A stretch of 6,035 bases of DNA from Bacteroidota bacterium (GTDB lineage: Bacteria; Bacteroidota; Bacteroidia; M30B66): NCBI GenBank assembly GCA_020438185.1, contig JAGQVC010000116.1, positions 1-6,035 on the forward strand, read 5' to 3'. Position numbers and translations under genes: made by a program. Numbering within the stretch: the stretch's first letter is position 1; every line of letters begins with the position of its first letter. Of this stretch, positions 1 to 6,035 are shown piece by piece. The notes below the pieces were generated by a model, which saw only the letters and a program-made list of their open reading frames with translations, was not told the DNA's origin and made no database searches.

Positions 1-26
1 GATAAAAATGTGATGATATTTTTCAT
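1..26 (-). CDS. Start of a fourth operon gene, 3' part outside window (possible exported protein)
   Basis: On the minus strand an ATG at 26-24 opens a frame reading MKNIITFL, still open at the window edge. It lies 24 bases after the susD-like stop, behind an A-rich leader (tagaaaaaca) of the kind common before Bacteroidota starts. The residues (M, K, N, then a hydrophobic run) look like the beginning of a signal peptide or lipoprotein signal. By position, a SusE/SusF-like outer-membrane glycan-binding lipoprotein is the most natural guess, but eight codons cannot establish a family. The ATG could also occur by chance. Confidence 0.5.
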
Positions 27-50
27 TGTTTTTCTAAATCAAATACAAAA

Positions 51-1430
51 TTAATTACAACCTCCGGTTGGATTCAACTCAAACCCAAGCACAGTATTTT
101 CCTGGCCGGGAAACTGGAGCACCATACCAGGACAATCCCAGGGGGCACCTCTGGATTCAGAAGGCAAACCTAAAACACCAAGACGTTTGATCTGGGTTGT
201 TCTGTCACCTTCAAAACACATTTCTTTTCTTCTTTCAATCCTGATTGCTTCAACCAAATCTGCACCTGTGCCAAAATACGGATCAAGACCGGCTCTTTCA
301 CGAATTTCATTCAAGTCGTTTTGTGCTGTTGTCACATCCGTTCCTAAAGAGGCCAGGGCTTCGGCCCGGGTCAGCTTCATTTCGGTAAGATGGAGTAGAG
401 GAATCCACATGAAACTTCTGTCGAATCGCGCTACACCGAATGTTGAGTTTCCACCTACAGAAATTTCTCTAAACCATTGTTTTCCGCGCAGGTCGTTGGT
501 ATCAGCTGTCATGAGTGTAAAAAAAGCTGCATTGGTGCGCATAATCGGGTTTGAATTGTTGTCAGACCTGTAATTCAGGAAGGCTCCACCTCTGTCATCC
601 GAAACCCCGTTCGCATTTGTACTTACTACGGCAAAAATCTGTTCGGTATTTGAACCAGCTGAAAAGCGGTTCAAAGAATCAAGTAGTTGAAATCTATTGG
701 AGCTAATAACCTCTGCAGCCTTTTGAGCCGCCAGGTCAAATTGATTTAAATCCAAATAAATTCTTGCTTTAAGCGCTTTTGCCGCATAAGTGGTAGCATA
801 AACACTATTTTCTTCGGGAAGATTGTCTTCTGCAAAATCAAGATCTTCCAGAATTAAATCATAGCACTCCTTAACAGTTGAACGTAGTCCTGCAGCGTTT
901 TCTGCGCTCATTTTCATCACAATTCCCGGGTGGCTGTTATCAGAAGTATAACCGGCGGGCTGCGCGAATAATCTTAGCATCATGTGATGGCTAAATGCTC
1001 TGAGAAAACGCGATTCAGCCTCAAGCTGGTTTTTTTCTTCAGCAGATATGTCTGCTACATCTTCTTTTTTAGCAATAAGCTGATTAGCTCTGTAAACAGT
1101 GATGTAAGCGTTCTTATATACGCCGCCAATAGTTCCGTTAAATACATCTGTACGGCGCAAATAGACCTGAATATAGTCGTTTTGATTAGCAGGGCTATCA
1201 ATGTTATCGCCCAGTAACTCAGCCAGATTCTGCACCTGACCGCCACAGGTATTGGCTATTACATCGTAACTGGAGAGCAAGACTTTTCGAAGATCTTCTT
1301 TTGTCTTGATTGCTTCGTCAGCCAGAAACTGGCTTTCGGTTGATTGTGGCTTTTTATCCAAAAGATCTTCTGAACAGGAAGCCAGCAATGCGAGGGGGAA
1401 AACCAAATAAATTAAATTTCTAAGTTTCAT
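51..1430 (-). CDS. susD-like: SusD/RagB-family surface glycan-binding lipoprotein
   Basis: Surface lipoprotein that binds oligosaccharides and caps the SusC-like barrel. It has 459 residues, at the short end for a family often of about 450-600. Seen: a lipoprotein signal peptide with lipobox LLAS-C19, followed by acidic SEDLLD, which resembles the export signal that sends Bacteroidota lipoproteins to the cell surface. The N-terminal SusD domain includes AESRFLRAFSHHMMLRLF (138-155). A helical TPR-like segment is visible at KARIYLDLNQFDLAAQKAAE (221-240). The C-terminal SusD domain shows LLHLTEMKLTRAEALA (345-360), LNEIRERAG (373-381) and RIERRKEMCFEGDR (397-410). The next part, TTQIKRLG, replaces the common RW-D-L-RWG form. 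The tail ends GFELNPTGGCN and carries C433 and C458, which could form a disulfide (inference). The ATG at 1430 is 14 bases after the susC-like stop and gives a standard lipoprotein signal, so this start is secure. The bound sugar cannot be read from the sequence; context suggests an alpha-glucan. Confidence 0.95.
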   Translation of the reverse strand: MKLRNLIYLVFPLALLASCSEDLLDKKPQSTESQFLADEAIKTKEDLRKVLLSSYDVIANTCGGQVQNLAELLGDNIDSPANQNDYIQVYLRRTDVFNGTIGGVYKNAYITVYRANQLIAKKEDVADISAEEKNQLEAESRFLRAFSHHMMLRLFAQPAGYTSDNSHPGIVMKMSAENAAGLRSTVKECYDLILEDLDFAEDNLPEENSVYATTYAAKALKARIYLDLNQFDLAAQKAAEVISSNRFQLLDSLNRFSAGSNTEQIFAVVSTNANGVSDDRGGAFLNYRSDNNSNPIMRTNAAFFTLMTADTNDLRGKQWFREISVGGNSTFGVARFDRSFMWIPLLHLTEMKLTRAEALASLGTDVTTAQNDLNEIRERAGLDPYFGTGADLVEAIRIERRKEMCFEGDRTTQIKRLGVLGLPSESRGAPWDCPGMVLQFPGQENTVLGFELNPTGGCN

Positions 1431-1444
1431 AATTATGTTCGGTT
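1431..1444 (-). other. susC-to-susD junction, tight operon spacing
   Basis: Fourteen bases (aaccgaacataatt on the minus strand) lie between the susC-like TAA and the susD-like ATG. They are AT-rich with no Shine-Dalgarno sequence, which is usual for Bacteroidota. The spacing fits the coordinated production expected for a SusCD complex. Confidence 0.75.
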
Positions 1445-4400
1445 TTAAAACCCTACGTTAAGAGTTAGAGTGAAAGATTTTTGTTGAGGAGCAGTTAGAT
1501 AAGTAATGTTGGGACTCATATTACGGTCGGTAGCATTTTCAAAATCTCTTGCAATCTCAGGGTCAAGACCCGGGAATTTCGTAATTGTAAAAATGTTGTT
1601 TGCCGACACAATAATCCGGGCCGATTTCATTTTCAGTTTACGAATAGCCGCTTCCGGTAAATCATATCCCAATGAAAGAGTTCGTAATCTGGCATAGGAG
1701 GCGTCATGAAGCCAGAGGTCTGTGTTTATCCACGGCGTTCCAGATCCGTAAGTGTCAGGAGTCGTAGTAAGAACAGGGTACATGGCTTCATCGCCGGGCT
1801 GTCTCCACCTGTCAAACTGGTCTGTTCTGTGGTTCCATCCGTCTGAGTCGAAAGTTCCAAGCTGTCGCTTGGAAGAGGAGTCGTAAATATCTCCACCGAT
1901 CACAAAATACCATTCCATTGTAAGGTCAAAGCGACCATATCTAAAGGTGTTTGAGATTGCCCCGGTCGCATCCGGAAGAATTGTTCCGGTTGAAACGCGG
2001 TTGTCAACACTCCAATCGAACGTTTCATTTCCATTTAAATCAAGGTATACAGGGCGGCCTGTGGCCGGATCCACGTGACTAAATTTCACGAGAAAATTAT
2101 TTCCAATCGGTCTTCCAACAACTAATCGCGTATCGTTTGTACCTCCGCTGATTGCATCTTCGGTATAATCACCCAGACTTGTAACCTCGTTGCGGTTGCG
2201 AGATATATTGAAATTGATATCCCATTTGAATTTATTGTCAATCACCTTTGCCTTAAGAGCGAACTCATAACCATAGTTTAGAATTTCACCAACATTAGCC
2301 CAGGCGGAACCAAATCCGGTGCTGTATTGAGTCGTTACATTTAAAAGAATATCCTGTGACTGTTTTCTGTAGTAGCCAATTTCGCCATGAATTCGGTCGT
2401 TGAGGAAGCCATATTCAAGTCCAAAATCGACGGTTTTAGACGTTTCCCATTTAAGATCGGGATTGCCGGGATTATCTGCATTAGGGAAAATGATAGACTG
2501 ACCATTATACGCATTGTTTATCTGACCGAAGAAGGCATACTGTGCATAAGGTGGAATATTTGAGTTCCCGTTTACACCGTAGCTTGATTTCAGCTTCAAG
2601 AATGAAACTATTCTGTTGTCTTTAAGGAAGCTTTCTTCGGTTAGGATCCAGGCGACAGAAGCAGAAGGGAAGAATCCGAATTTATTGTTTTTACCAAATC
2701 TGCTTGAACCGTCTTCGCGTGCATTAACCTCGAGATAATACTTGTTTTTGAAATTGTAATTGATTCGACCGAAGTACGACAGAAAGTTCCATTCTTCAAA
2801 CCTGCGGTTACCATCGTTAATCACTTCAGGGTTATTTTCATCCAGGAATCCGGTTGCAACCTGATTTAAACTTTGATTGGGGAAGAAGTTGGTTCTGGAA
2901 TCCTGGTATTCTGCACCGGCCATAAATCCAAAGTTGTGTTTCTCAGCAAATGATTTCAGGTAATTAACCCGAAGGTTTGTGTTGTAGTTGAAAACATCAA
3001 AGCTTTGTCTGTATGCATTACTGAATGTAGGGTTGTTCTGATCGTATCCTGTTTTTTGATACTCGTTGTTTCTCCAGAACATATAATCAACAGAACCGGT
3101 TCCTGTGATCACCAGATCTTTAATCGGAGTAAATGTTAATGTTAAGTTATTGATGGTTCGGTTTTCCTTCGATTGCAGGTCCTTCAATTCTCTCGCGGCA
3201 ACAGGATTTCTGTTAATATCATTACTCGGGAAATAATAGTCGCCGGCTTTATGTACAACATTTCCATCATCGTCCAGAACGTCATTTTCGTAGTAAATGG
3301 GGTAAATAGGCAGAGCCGTTGACATTGCTGCGCCCAAACCCCCTGACCATCCTTGAGCGATGCGGTTGTTCACACCCTGTGAAAGCGAAGAAGAAAGGGC
3401 AATTGAGGCCCATTTAACGGGTTTGTAATCAGCATTTAATCTACCCGATGTTCTGTCGTAAGAATTGCCAATCATGTATGATTGACTTGACTGACGAGAG
3501 AAACCTCCGTAAACGTTATATTTATCAGTGGCTTTGGATATACCTAAGTCATAGTTTTGCTGATATCCGATACCAACGGTTTCATCAACCCAGTTTGTGT
3601 TTGTTTTCTGGGCATCGGCCCAGGAAATATTTCCCGGAAGAACCGGAACACCCAAACGACCATCATTAACCCAGGCCTCCTCAAACATCTGCAGGAACTG
3701 CTGCGAGTCCATCATGTTGGGTTTAGCCGTTGGCATAGAAACACCCTGGCGGGTGGAAAAATCAACGCGGATACCTTTTCCTTTGCTGGCGCTTCCTCGC
3801 TTTGTGGTAATCAAAATAACGCCATTTGACCCACGTGAACCATAAATACCTGTTGCGGCGGCATCTTTAAGCACTTCAACCGATTCAATATCATTCGGGT
3901 TAATAGCCGCAAGTGGGTTATTGTTCATTGCCCCATTGTTCCCGTTCAGGAAATAATCCTGAGTAATAGGAATACCATCTATAACATACAATGGGTCCCC
4001 ACCCGCTGAAACTGAGGCTACTCCACGAATTCTAACGACTGAAGCGCTTCCAGCCGCACCAGATCCGGTAATTACCTGAACCCCCGCAGCCTTGCCCTGT
4101 AGCCCGTTTTCGAAGCTTGGAGTTGGAACCTCCATGAGGTCTTTCCCTTCGAGACTAACGATGGAGCCGGATACATCACGGCGACGCTGAACACCATATC
4201 CAACCACAACCAATTCATCCATTAAATTGGCATTAGTTGATAATTCCACATTCAGAGTGTTGGTTTTTCCGGATTCTACTTTTGCCTCCCGGGTCTGTTT
4301 GTTGTAACCAACAAATGAAAACTCAAGAGTAACATTCCCTGGGGTTAAATTAGTAAGGGTGTATTCTCCGTCGAGATTTGTGGTTGTGCCAATTGTAGTG

Positions 4401-4534
4401 CCGCTCACCCTAACAGCTGCACCAATCATTGGTTCCTTGTTTTCATCCTTAACCACACCCTTTATGGTTTGTGCTGAGGATTCAAACCCCCAGAGGCACA
4501 ATAGAATGAATGATAGTTTTAAAAGTTTATTCAT
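1445..4534 (-). CDS. susC-like: SusC/RagA-family TonB-linked outer-membrane receptor
   Basis: Outer-membrane beta-barrel that imports oligosaccharides, energised by TonB-ExbBD, with the neighbouring SusD-like protein as its lid. From the ATG at 4534 the protein has 1029 residues, a normal length for the family. Seen in order: a signal peptide (1-21) with a likely signal peptidase I cut at SSA|QT; a carboxypeptidase-regulatory-like domain (about 24-100, beginning IKGVVKDENKEPMIGA); the TonB-box-like DELVVVGYGVQ (106-116); a plug domain (about 117-247) with the family signatures LYVIDGIP and SVEVLKDAAATGIYGSRG followed by ILITTKRG; then the barrel, ending in a C-terminal phenylalanine (LTLNVGF). 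There is no N-terminal STN domain, so direct signalling to an anti-sigma factor is not expected. The frame can be extended to a GTG at 4540, adding two residues. The ATG is preferred because it gives a standard MNKLLK signal peptide, and no Shine-Dalgarno sequence supports either start. The glycan is inferred from the GH13 neighbour to be an alpha-glucan; the receptor sequence itself does not show it. Confidence 0.95.
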   Translation of the reverse strand: MNKLLKLSFILLCLWGFESSAQTIKGVVKDENKEPMIGAAVRVSGTTIGTTTNLDGEYTLTNLTPGNVTLEFSFVGYNKQTREAKVESGKTNTLNVELSTNANLMDELVVVGYGVQRRRDVSGSIVSLEGKDLMEVPTPSFENGLQGKAAGVQVITGSGAAGSASVVRIRGVASVSAGGDPLYVIDGIPITQDYFLNGNNGAMNNNPLAAINPNDIESVEVLKDAAATGIYGSRGSNGVILITTKRGSASKGKGIRVDFSTRQGVSMPTAKPNMMDSQQFLQMFEEAWVNDGRLGVPVLPGNISWADAQKTNTNWVDETVGIGYQQNYDLGISKATDKYNVYGGFSRQSSQSYMIGNSYDRTSGRLNADYKPVKWASIALSSSLSQGVNNRIAQGWSGGLGAAMSTALPIYPIYYENDVLDDDGNVVHKAGDYYFPSNDINRNPVAARELKDLQSKENRTINNLTLTFTPIKDLVITGTGSVDYMFWRNNEYQKTGYDQNNPTFSNAYRQSFDVFNYNTNLRVNYLKSFAEKHNFGFMAGAEYQDSRTNFFPNQSLNQVATGFLDENNPEVINDGNRRFEEWNFLSYFGRINYNFKNKYYLEVNAREDGSSRFGKNNKFGFFPSASVAWILTEESFLKDNRIVSFLKLKSSYGVNGNSNIPPYAQYAFFGQINNAYNGQSIIFPNADNPGNPDLKWETSKTVDFGLEYGFLNDRIHGEIGYYRKQSQDILLNVTTQYSTGFGSAWANVGEILNYGYEFALKAKVIDNKFKWDINFNISRNRNEVTSLGDYTEDAISGGTNDTRLVVGRPIGNNFLVKFSHVDPATGRPVYLDLNGNETFDWSVDNRVSTGTILPDATGAISNTFRYGRFDLTMEWYFVIGGDIYDSSSKRQLGTFDSDGWNHRTDQFDRWRQPGDEAMYPVLTTTPDTYGSGTPWINTDLWLHDASYARLRTLSLGYDLPEAAIRKLKMKSARIIVSANNIFTITKFPGLDPEIARDFENATDRNMSPNITYLTAPQQKSFTLTLNVGF

Positions 4535-4554
4535 GGACACGTTGCTTACTATAG
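4535..4554 (-). other. GH13-to-susC junction, no terminator or promoter seen
   Basis: Twenty bases separate the GH13 stop (TAA at 4557-4555) from the preferred susC-like ATG. The gap is 14 bases if the GTG at 4540 is used. No hairpin, T-run, Shine-Dalgarno sequence or Bacteroidota-type TAnnTTTG promoter element is visible. The short gap supports co-transcription of the enzyme and the transporter. Confidence 0.7.
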
Positions 4555-6035
4555 TTATTGTTTGACGATTTTTCCAGAGTGTTTAACTCCATTGAGAACA
4601 ATGGAGTAGAGGTAAATTCCCGGAGTCAATCCGGATGTTTCCACATTGAAAGTTTTTCCTTTAGAATTGCTTAACTTCTCAATTGGAACCACTTGACGGC
4701 CTGTAATATCTGTGATTAATAAATAATCTCCGGATGCAGGAAGGGTCGGCAATTTAAAGGTTAGTGTTTCCTTAAAAGGATTTGGATAAACATTAATATC
4801 CTGAACAGAGCTATTGTTTGCAAGGGATTCTTGAATTCCTGTTTCGATTTCAAACGTATTTGCCGGAGGAACGATTCTGCGGTCGATGTATACGTGGAAT
4901 TCGCCCGGACTATAACTGAAAGCATTGCCAGGATTGCTAACATCAAGAGAGTCGTCATTCAGGTAATCGTACCAGATGCCACCAAAAGGGAATCCGGGAT
5001 TCATTTCCTGCCCAACCACATCGAAATTTCCGGCAATCACAACATTCAAGTCATTTGAAGTAAAACGTACGATTTTCTCGTATCCGCCAACATCCATAAA
5101 ATGTCCTAAATCTCTAAGAGAAGGCTGTGTTTTTTTAAGGAAGTTCAGTTTTCTGTACACATCAAATAAATCTCGTCGGTCGGGAGCATTGTAATATTCC
5201 CAGTGAACAGGTTTGTTTGCTGTTCGGCAATCTTCACTGTAAGTGCCGTTAGGGCAATAATTTATTCCATAATCATATCCTAATTCTCCAAACTGCCACA
5301 TCATTTTTGGGCCAGGTAGAGGGATGAAAAATGCAGCGGCAGCGCCCATTCTGTCCAGAGCCGTGCCAGGGCTTTTTGTATCGTATCCGCCGGAGGCGTT
5401 ACCATAATTGAGATTTTTATACATTAATCGCTCTTCATCGTGGCTTTCAATGAAATTTTGAAGACCGTAATTTCCCCACCCTCTGTTTTGGGGAGTAGTT
5501 ACATAAAGATTCTGGTTGCTTCCGCTCAGCCAGCCCATAGCTGCTTCGCTATACTGGCTGCCGGCATAACCCCAAAGCATCATGCCATTGTTTGCATACA
5601 CAACCTCTTCATCCCAGGAGCCGAAATGCTCAAGAATGATGTAGACGTCCGGATCATGATTTCTCATTGAAGCGGCGTAATCGTTAATGATATTAACACG
5701 GCTTTGATCGTATTGTCCCCAAAACCCTACATCATTACCCGAGTTGGTTTGAGTAAAACCCTTTGAAAGGTCGAAACGGAATCCATCAACATGATATTCA
5801 TCCATCCAATAATTCAGCGTTTTTTTAACAAAGTACTTTGTTGCCTGACTTTCGTGATTGAAATCGTAACCAACATTGAATGGATGTTTTGCAACCGGAT
5901 TTAGCCAGGGATTATTATCAGCCGGACGGTTGTTTACTGCATCAAAGTACATCCTTGAGAAAGGAGAAAGGCCCCAGGCATGATTAAAAACAACATCGAG
6001 AATTACTGCAATTCCATTTGCATGGCAAGAATCAA
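4555..6035 (-). CDS. GH13 alpha-amylase-family glycoside hydrolase with C-terminal T9SS sorting domain (5' end outside window)
   Basis: Probably hydrolyses (or transglycosylates) alpha-glucosidic bonds in starch- or glycogen-like polymers outside the cell. The 492 visible residues are numbered here from the first complete codon at 6033. Seen: GH13 region I DVVFNH (13-18); a region V-like VGYDFN (54-59); region II GFRFDLSK (84-91) with nucleophile D88; region III ILEHFG with acid/base E135; region IV IESHDEE with H198 and transition-state stabiliser D199. All three catalytic acids are present, so the enzyme should be active. A beta-rich domain C follows (about 310-390, containing FHVYID). A T9SS type A tail starts at NVYPNP (414) and ends GKIVKQ. 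The reading frame is open to the window edge. The first in-frame ATG, at 5952, is not the start because region I lies upstream of it. The N-terminus (signal peptide, any accessory domain, start of the barrel) is missing. Exact specificity and GH13 subfamily cannot be settled; a pullulanase- or branching-type activity is an alternative. It lies 20 bases upstream of the susC-like gene, probably in the same operon. Confidence 0.93.
   Translation of the reverse strand, partial: DSCHANGIAVILDVVFNHAWGLSPFSRMYFDAVNNRPADNNPWLNPVAKHPFNVGYDFNHESQATKYFVKKTLNYWMDEYHVDGFRFDLSKGFTQTNSGNDVGFWGQYDQSRVNIINDYAASMRNHDPDVYIILEHFGSWDEEVVYANNGMMLWGYAGSQYSEAAMGWLSGSNQNLYVTTPQNRGWGNYGLQNFIESHDEERLMYKNLNYGNASGGYDTKSPGTALDRMGAAAAFFIPLPGPKMMWQFGELGYDYGINYCPNGTYSEDCRTANKPVHWEYYNAPDRRDLFDVYRKLNFLKKTQPSLRDLGHFMDVGGYEKIVRFTSNDLNVVIAGNFDVVGQEMNPGFPFGGIWYDYLNDDSLDVSNPGNAFSYSPGEFHVYIDRRIVPPANTFEIETGIQESLANNSSVQDINVYPNPFKETLTFKLPTLPASGDYLLITDITGRQVVPIEKLSNSKGKTFNVETSGLTPGIYLYSIVLNGVKHSGKIVKQ
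4558..4794 (-). other. T9SS type A C-terminal sorting domain of the GH13 enzyme
   Basis: These last 79 residues of the GH13 protein fit the Por-secretion (type A) sorting domain. They begin with NVYPNPF, continue through an ITDITGRQV segment and a GLTPGIYLYSI segment, and end in GVKHSGKIVKQ. In characterised species such tails direct proteins across the outer membrane through T9SS and are cleaved, with release or attachment to surface lipopolysaccharide. The domain is complete up to the stop codon. It implies that the host has T9SS (inference) and that the enzyme acts outside the cell. The linker before it (about residues 390-413, rich in N, S and E) separates it from the catalytic part. Confidence 0.9.

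Noticed and set aside
13..26. Possible terminator hairpin after susD (ATGA...TCAT followed by a T-rich run)
   Set aside because: The stem is only four AT-rich base pairs and cannot act as a credible intrinsic terminator. The same bases are better explained as the start of the next gene.
187..573. 128-codon open frame on the plus strand opposite the susD-like gene
   Set aside because: It lies wholly antisense to a well-supported SusD gene, has no recognisable domain, and has a composition expected from reading the complement of a real gene.
1055..1246. Minus-strand 63-codon frame inside the susD-like gene, with a membrane-like segment
   Set aside because: It is an alternate frame of the SusD N-terminal domain; nothing supports its expression.
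3448..3845. Several overlapping plus-strand open frames opposite the susC-like gene
   Set aside because: They overlap each other and the conserved plug and early barrel region of SusC, and show no family features; they are shadows.
4541..4560. TATAGT-like sequence just upstream of susC as a promoter
   Set aside because: It does not fit the Bacteroidota TAnnTTTG consensus, has no paired -33 element, overlaps the end of the GH13 gene, and would leave almost no leader before the start codon.
4761..4958. Minus-strand 65-codon frame with a hydrophobic start inside the GH13 gene
   Set aside because: It is an alternate frame within the conserved domain C and T9SS region of the GH13 gene. The hydrophobic stretch is incidental and no start signal is visible.
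1..6035. tRNA, rRNA, CRISPR arrays, insertion sequences, long repeats or a frameshifted gene
   Set aside because: Reading both strands by eye showed no such structure. The three main frames are uninterrupted and account for nearly all of the window.

Overview
The window is a piece of a polysaccharide utilization locus (PUL) from a member of the Bacteroidota. It contains a SusC/SusD outer-membrane pair and an alpha-amylase-family enzyme (GH13) that ends in a type IX secretion (T9SS) sorting tail. Human-gut Bacteroides of the B. thetaiotaomicron type generally lack T9SS. The tail therefore points to an environmental lineage such as Cytophagales, Flavobacteriales, Sphingobacteriales or relatives, but I cannot name a genus from the sequence alone.

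All genes lie on the minus strand and are transcribed from high to low coordinates. The order is: a GH13 enzyme cut at its 5' end by the window edge (6035 to 4555), a susC-like TonB-dependent receptor (4534 to 1445), a susD-like lipoprotein (1430 to 51), and the first eight codons of what looks like a fourth gene (26 to 1). The gaps are 20, 14 and 24 bases. No convincing terminator or promoter is visible in any gap, so the set is best read as one operon. There is no gene-free stretch longer than 50 bases.

Inferred joint function: the GH13 enzyme is exported through T9SS and cuts an alpha-glucan (starch, glycogen or a related polymer) outside the cell or at its surface. The SusD-like lipoprotein captures the oligosaccharides as a lid on the SusC-like barrel, which imports them using TonB energy. 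The partial fourth gene sits where SusE/SusF-type glycan-binding lipoproteins often sit, but too little of it is visible to identify.

This is a recognisable system type rather than a new one. The points most worth a second look are the enzyme-first gene order with a T9SS-targeted amylase, the start of the fourth gene at the window edge, and the compact SusD with a cysteine-containing tail.
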